Of a stretch of 13,574 nt of DNA, positions 9,863 through 13,574 are shown in pieces. The position numbers and the translations under genes are program-made. Under the pieces are notes generated by a model. It worked only from the letters and a program-made list of their open reading frames with translations, ran no database searches and was not told the origin of the DNA. Within the stretch, counting starts at the first letter, position 1. Every line of letters begins with the position of its first letter. The DNA comes from Podila epigama (lineage: Eukaryota > Mortierellomycota > Mortierellomycetes > Mortierellales > Mortierellaceae), in NCBI GenBank assembly GCA_015679605.1, contig JAAAVE010000454.1, positions 1 to 13,574 on the forward strand. Direction: 5' to 3'.

Positions 9863-10108
9863 GAATGGGGGGGAAAGAGATGCGCTTTAATGTCGACTCT
9901 CTGCGTATTGGCTGAAGGGTGCAGTCAGACTTTTGACGGACAGGTCAAAAGAAGGGCAGGTGGACTCAAAAAAGAAGAATACTAAGAAAGACAAAAAAAA
10001 GCTGAGCCACCCAATGCAACACACACTTTTGACCAGCGCAAATTTCTGATTGAATCAATCTTCACACATCTCTCTAATCCTTTACGCGCACATCAAATCT
10101 CACATCCC
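9863..10108. promoter_or_regulatory. Divergent 5' region between CSTF2-like gene and eIF1
   Basis: 246 bp between the RRM-encoding first exon of the CSTF2-like gene and the eIF1 start codon. It includes CT-rich sequence and an in-frame TAA upstream of the CSTF2 reading frame. A further 5' exon supplying a CSTF2 start codon could lie here, but I cannot identify one. Confidence 0.45.
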
Positions 10109-11209
10109 ATGTCCGATATCCAAAACTTGCAGTCTTATGGTAATTGCTCGCTCACTTTCGCCAACTGCCTTATACACCGATTGAGCACTTTTTTTCCTTT
10201 AGCGTTTTCTGTCACAGGCGCAAGCTAATCCTAGCCAATGCTTGCCAAGAGTCATTTTATTCTAAAATCATTTTATTCTAAAATCATTTTATTCTAAAAT
10301 CATTTTATTATACTCGTTCCATCTCATCCTCTTGTTTAGATCCTTTTGCCGATCTCGGTGATGCCAAGGACACTGGTGACCAGCAGGGTTATATCCGTAC
10401 GTGTTGGATTTTCTTCTCATTGACCTCATTTTACCCCTCCATCTCGTTTCATCTTTTTGATCCATCTTGGATCGTGAACATCACAAGTGATGAGCCAAAA
10501 AAAAGAAAAGTGATGATAACTTTTTCTTGTCCGTAGCAGGGCTTTGACAGACCGTTCTGGTTCTGTTTCCTGCATTGACGGCAGTGTATTCAATATACGC
10601 CTAATGTCATAGTTACACTGATTCTTTTTCTTCACCACTTGGATGTCACAATTGTGATTCTTCGATCTCTGGAGGACGGGAGGGAGACGGATGGAAGGAG
10701 TCTATGGGTTAGGCCCTCTCCACCCCCTCTTCCCCCCCGCCCCCGCAGTATTTTTTTCTTTTTTTTCATCTCATTTTCTGCCACACTCGTTGTCATATCA
10801 CATCCACTTGCACCATAATACCATAAATTCATGGAATGTATACAACTAACTTTTTTTTTGTCCTTTTTCTTTACTATACTGCGCCTCGCACACGCACATG
10901 GTCCTTTGTATGACGTATCACACATTTTGGATATCAATCTTGGGGTATTATGGGTGAACAGACATCCGTATTCAGCAGCGTAACGGTCGCAAGACCTTGA
11001 CCACTATCCAGGGTCTCCCTAGCCACCTTGACAAGAAGCGCATGCTCAAGATCTTCAAGAAGGACTTTGCCTGCAACGGTACTTTGGTCGAGGACGAGGA
11101 GTTGGGTTCGGTCATCCAGCTCCAGGGCGATCAGCGTGTCAAGGTCTTGACCTTGCTCACCACTGAGGGCGGTATTGACAAGAAGCAGGTCAAGATCCAC
11201 GGTTTCTAG
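10109..11209 (+). CDS. SUI1: Translation initiation factor eIF1 (SUI1)
   Basis: Small factor bound near the 40S P site that enforces start-codon fidelity. Exons are 10109-10139, 10340-10396 and 10962-11209; introns are 200 and 565 bp, GT-AG. The spliced protein is 111 aa (family ~108-113). Landmarks: FADLGDA, IHIRIQQRNGRKTLTTIQG, LKIFKKDFACNGTL, GSVIQLQGDQR and the C-terminal KKQVKIHGF, covering the whole SUI1 domain. The start codon is in a poor context (CCCATGT, C at -3), unlike most other starts in the window. This fits the known autoregulation of eIF1, where low eIF1 permits initiation at its own weak start. Intron 1 holds a hairpin-forming tandem repeat and intron 2 holds a C/D snoRNA. 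It is divergent from the CSTF2-like gene. Confidence 0.97.
10252..10311 (+). repeat. Tandem repeat, 16-bp unit x ~3.75, in eIF1 intron 1
   Basis: The unit TCATTTTATTCTAAAA is repeated exactly three times (10252-10299), followed by a partial copy to 10311. Each full unit contains the perfect inverted repeat ATTTTA-TTC-TAAAAT, so the transcript could form a row of small AU hairpins 30-90 bases upstream of the acceptor at 10339. No function is known to me. Confidence 0.95.
10500..10629 (+). ncRNA. C/D-box snoRNA, U15/snR63-like (25S Am2256 guide)
   Basis: Intron-encoded snoRNA in eIF1 intron 2, predicted to guide 2'-O-methylation of 25S rRNA. Box C is GTGATGA (10510-10516) and box D is CTGA (10618-10621). 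A terminal stem pairs AAAAAGAA (10500-10507) with TTCTTTTT (10622-10629). Just upstream of box D, GTCATAGTTAC (10606-10616) is perfectly complementary over 11 nt to GTAACTATGAC, a near-universal large-subunit rRNA sequence. The fifth base upstream of box D pairs with the A corresponding to yeast 25S Am2256, which is the target of yeast snR63 and, to my recollection, of vertebrate U15. An internal hairpin (GCAGG 10536-10540 with CCTGC 10569-10573, CCGT with ACGG outside it, ACAGA with TCTGT inside) separates the boxes. No clear C'/D' pair was found. Confidence 0.87.
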
Positions 11210-11530
11210 ACGATAGGAAAAAAGAAGGAATCGCACCAAAAACCGACCAGCACCAGCACCTATCGCACCAACACAGCAAACAGAGCAAGACGAATAATTA
11301 TTCCATGCGAAGTTGGTTTTTGTAAAATAATTTTTTTCAGTGTCACTTGTCCAAAATACACATCATCCGCGTTGTTTGAACAATATTCTGGCAAAGCGAA
11401 TGTTTTTTTTTTCCTCTTTTTATTTTTATTTTCTTGAGAAGTTTGACCCATGGATTGATTGTACATGGTTGGTTTGCCTATAGCTTGACTATGGTTAATT
11501 GTTCCACCTCTGTCCCATATGCAAATGTGG
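11210..11530. other. Convergent 3' region of eIF1 and the coiled-coil gene
   Basis: 321 bp holding both 3' UTRs. On the minus strand, two adjacent AATAAA motifs (11430-11425 and 11424-11419) lie about 100-110 bases after the stop of the coiled-coil gene. For eIF1 no canonical AATAAA is seen; AT-rich sequence near 11290-11335 is a candidate region. No gene is seen here. Confidence 0.45.
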
Positions 11531-12920
11531 TCAAGGCGATCCAGGAGAGGCCCAGGACTCGTACGAGTCGTGCGACCCCATACTGCCGACCTCAGCTTCG
11601 GTCCAGTCAATTTCGGACCCATCTTCATCCCCAAGGCTGAGTGTTACAGAGCGCTCATCGTTGTCACCCTGGACAGATGAATTGGGCGAAGAGGTATGGA
11701 AGATCGTACCGGAATTCTCGAATGGGTTGTAGTCTGCTTGATGGTTGCTGCTGAGGTCGTGGCTGAGGATGGCATGGGCAGCTCGAGAATCTACTGCAGA
11801 AGACAGGGCGAATTGGTCACTATCTTTATTATCGTCGTGCCACAACCGGCTAGAGTCCATGATGATGTCGTTGTTATTGCCAATGTCATCGCTATTGCTA
11901 TTGGCGGCAACAGAGTCGTTCCAGGATGATTCTTGGTGTTTGTGGATTGGCAACTCTTGCTCGTGCATACGCTCTTGTTCACGGGAGCGCTCAAGCTCAG
12001 GCTGCAAACACTCTTCCCGCTCTCGAATAGCGGCCTCACGCTCCTTCATCTGTCGCTCCATTTCGTCCAAACGTGCTTGGCTTGCGGCCATAGTAGCCTC
12101 GGCCTCACGGACTTTTTGTTCTCTGTCTTCAAGAAGAGAAATCTATTTCGAAACGGAAGGGGGGAGAGGGAAGACAACGTAATAGTTTAATGATGAGCTC
12201 AATATCTTTTTGGAGCCGTGACTGAAGACGGACACAACTGAGGGTGCACAAAAAAAAAAGTGGGCAAATGTACTGTACTACAAGCGCACGTCCACCCTTG
12301 TCCCCCCCAAAATCCACAAAAGTGATAAATGAGGGATGAACGTGACCGCAGCAAGGTTTGCGCCAAGCCTTTTTACTTGACTACCCTTTTGCAATGCCCA
12401 AATGAATGCGAATGGCAAAAAAAAAAAAAAGAAAAGAAAAGGCAAGACAAAATAAGAGTGTTTGTCCAGGCCTTCATAGGTACAACACAAGACAGAAAAG
12501 ACTCTTTTGCAGGACTCAAGTCCATGACCTTTTTTTTGTCCACGCACCATGCAAATGAACCCTAGCTGCCATTGAATGACTGTCTACACAAAGACAAAAA
12601 AAATATGCTCTTTTTTTTTTTGAACCTACGTCAAGTTTTTCGTTTTGGTGAAGAGTGTCGCTGTTGGGGTGTGTGCGTCGTTGGCGAAGCTCATAGTCTC
12701 CATGATGTGGTGCCGATGCTGAGGTTGAGGTGCCATCTGCAGAGTCGTCGTCGTCGTCGTCATGCTGCCGTCTGTATTCACGGTTAGCAAACTTGGCGGC
12801 CATAGGATCAAAATGATGACGCCCAAAATAATCCTTGAAGTCCTCCCAGTTCAAGTACAGCAGTACACCGATACCGACCACTGCAGTTGCGCCTACAACC
12901 ACTACCCCTGGATGGACCAT
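11531..12920 (-). CDS. Single-pass membrane protein with coiled coil, unknown function
   Basis: I do not recognise this gene. Exons 12920-12630 and 12142-11531, joined in phase 0 across a 487-bp GTAGGT...TAG intron, give 300 aa. The N-terminus has a hydrophobic helix (residues ~5-23, VVVVGATAVVGIGVLLYL) with no basic presequence, suggesting an anchored protein. A six-Asp stretch and Ser/Thr-rich segment follow. A charged coiled coil spans about residues 90-160 (DREQKVREAEAT, RLDEMERQMKEREAAIRERE). The acidic, Asn/Ser-rich tail has an NPF tripeptide (236-238, a motif read by EH domains in endocytic proteins) and ends in DSYESWASPGSP. Start context is GACATGG. Intron structure is the weak point: an alternative middle exon near 12180-12230 is possible. 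It is divergent from the PCI gene. Confidence 0.65.
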
Positions 12921-13169
12921 GTCGATGCGAAATAAAAAAACAAACGGAGAAGTGCTACAAATGAAAGTCAAGCAAGTGGATGTTGAGAGCGTGTTATGTG
13001 GAAATAGCAGTGCACGGTTGAACAAAAAAAAAGAAGAGTGATAAAAGGTGTAAAGAAAAGTAACAAAAAAATGCTCAAAAATGTGACTTCATTTTTAAAG
13101 GACTTTTCAGGCCTTGCGCCAATGTAGGAGTGATCCTTTGTTCATTACCTTCCCCAGACTCTTTACACC
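12921..13169. promoter_or_regulatory. Divergent 5' region between coiled-coil gene and PCI gene
   Basis: 249 bp between opposing start codons, containing several A-rich stretches (around 13023-13035 and 13060-13070) and no ORF of interest. Both promoters must be here or upstream within the neighbouring exons. Confidence 0.45.
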
Positions 13170-13574
13170 ATGAAGCTCATTATGCTATTAGGCCAAGTCA
13201 AGCAGGCCATTGCGACTGAGGATGCCAAGAAGGCAGCCATCTTTTTGGAGCTTGAATCTAAGCACAGCGACAAGATGCTGCATGAGACAACAGACGATGT
13301 AAGGACTCGATCGATGAACAAAAAAAACGAGAGAGTGAGCCTGCACTGTAACGAAACACTGACCCCCCGCGTACTCGCACACGTTTTGTACACATACGGG
13401 TCTATGATCTTGAACCATTCAACTACAGATCGCTCAGGTTGAATACGAATGCCAGACGAGGCTAAGCCAGCCATGGGACGAGATCCTATTTCACCACTTC
13501 ATGGCTTGTCGAGCAGTAGCTGACAACGACTATGTGGGAGCTTACGGCGAGCAGTTACTCGTGAACACGTACGT
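13170..13574 (+). CDS. PCI-domain protein, PCID2/Thp1/CSN12 group (5' part)
   Basis: Start of a gene running off the window. Exon 1 is 13170-13298 (43 codons) and exon 2 begins at 13429, after a 130-bp GTAAGG...CAG intron in phase 0. The N-terminus MKLIMLLGQVKQAIATEDAK and then CQTRLSQPWDEILFHHFMAC and DNDYVGAYGEQLLVNTY match the opening of Thp1/PCID2 and CSN12 proteins: a helix with xQVxxAI, then a PxDExxxxH motif and an AYxxQ motif. In the family these precede a C-terminal PCI/winged-helix region that binds DSS1/Sem1 and functions in mRNA export (TREX-2) or with the COP9 signalosome. A GTACGT at 13569-13574 could be the next donor. Start context is good (ACCATGA). TREX-2 and CSN12 roles cannot be separated from this fragment. 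Confidence 0.7.

Noticed and set aside
10487-10493. First GTGATGA as the snoRNA box C
   Set aside because: It has no matching terminal stem with the sequence after box D; the second copy at 10510 sits beside the 8-bp A/T-rich stem.
12189-12224. ATGATGA...CTGA on the plus strand as a second C/D snoRNA
   Set aside because: The spacing is too short, it is on the strand opposite the host gene, and there is no terminal stem or rRNA match that I recognise.
12516-13025. Extended N-terminus of the coiled-coil protein upstream of 12920
   Set aside because: The upstream frame begins with TTG; the first ATG in frame is 12920, with a good context.
1-13574. tRNA, rRNA, transposon, CRISPR or viral remnants
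   Set aside because: I looked for these on both strands and saw no cloverleaf, terminal repeats, transposase or polymerase motifs, or spaced repeat arrays.

Overview
The window is a gene-dense, intron-rich eukaryotic (fungal) nuclear segment. Nine protein genes with short GT-AG introns (mostly 80-280 bp), the protein family content and frequent A/T homopolymers suggest an early-diverging fungus, most like Mortierellomycota. That placement is an inference from gene style, because no search was possible. I saw no bacterial, viral, transposon or CRISPR features.

Layout, left to right: (1) 3' part of an MFS-type transporter, + (92-1493). (2) Glyoxalase II, - (1741-3279), four exons, with two start codons giving a probable mitochondrial and a probable cytosolic form. 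(3) D-glycerate 3-kinase/Tda10-like P-loop kinase, - (3634-4785), two exons. (4) Dynactin p25 subunit (DCTN5), + (5016-6003), five exons. (5) IMP dehydrogenase, - (6261-8240), three exons. (6) A CstF-64 (CSTF2)-like cleavage/polyadenylation factor, - (8525-9862), whose RRM is damaged. (7) Translation factor eIF1/SUI1, + (10109-11209), three exons; its 565-bp second intron carries a C/D-box snoRNA matching the U15/snR63 guide. (8) An unrecognised single-pass membrane protein with a coiled coil, - (11531-12920). (9) 5' part of a PCI-domain protein of the PCID2/Thp1/CSN12 group, + (13170-window end).

There are three divergent pairs with compact shared 5' regions of about 230-250 bp: glycerate kinase/DCTN5, CSTF2/eIF1 and coiled-coil protein/PCI protein. 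There are also three convergent pairs with closely spaced 3' ends. The genes are unrelated housekeeping functions (metabolite detoxification, purine synthesis, dynein transport, mRNA 3' processing, translation initiation), so this looks like an ordinary chromosomal region and not a pathway cluster.

The most interesting points are the intron-encoded snoRNA with an 11-nt match to a universally conserved 25S rRNA site, the eroded CSTF2 RRM whose reading frame may be rescued by a cryptic splice, the weak-then-strong start codon pair in glyoxalase II, and the hairpin-forming tandem repeat in eIF1 intron 1.
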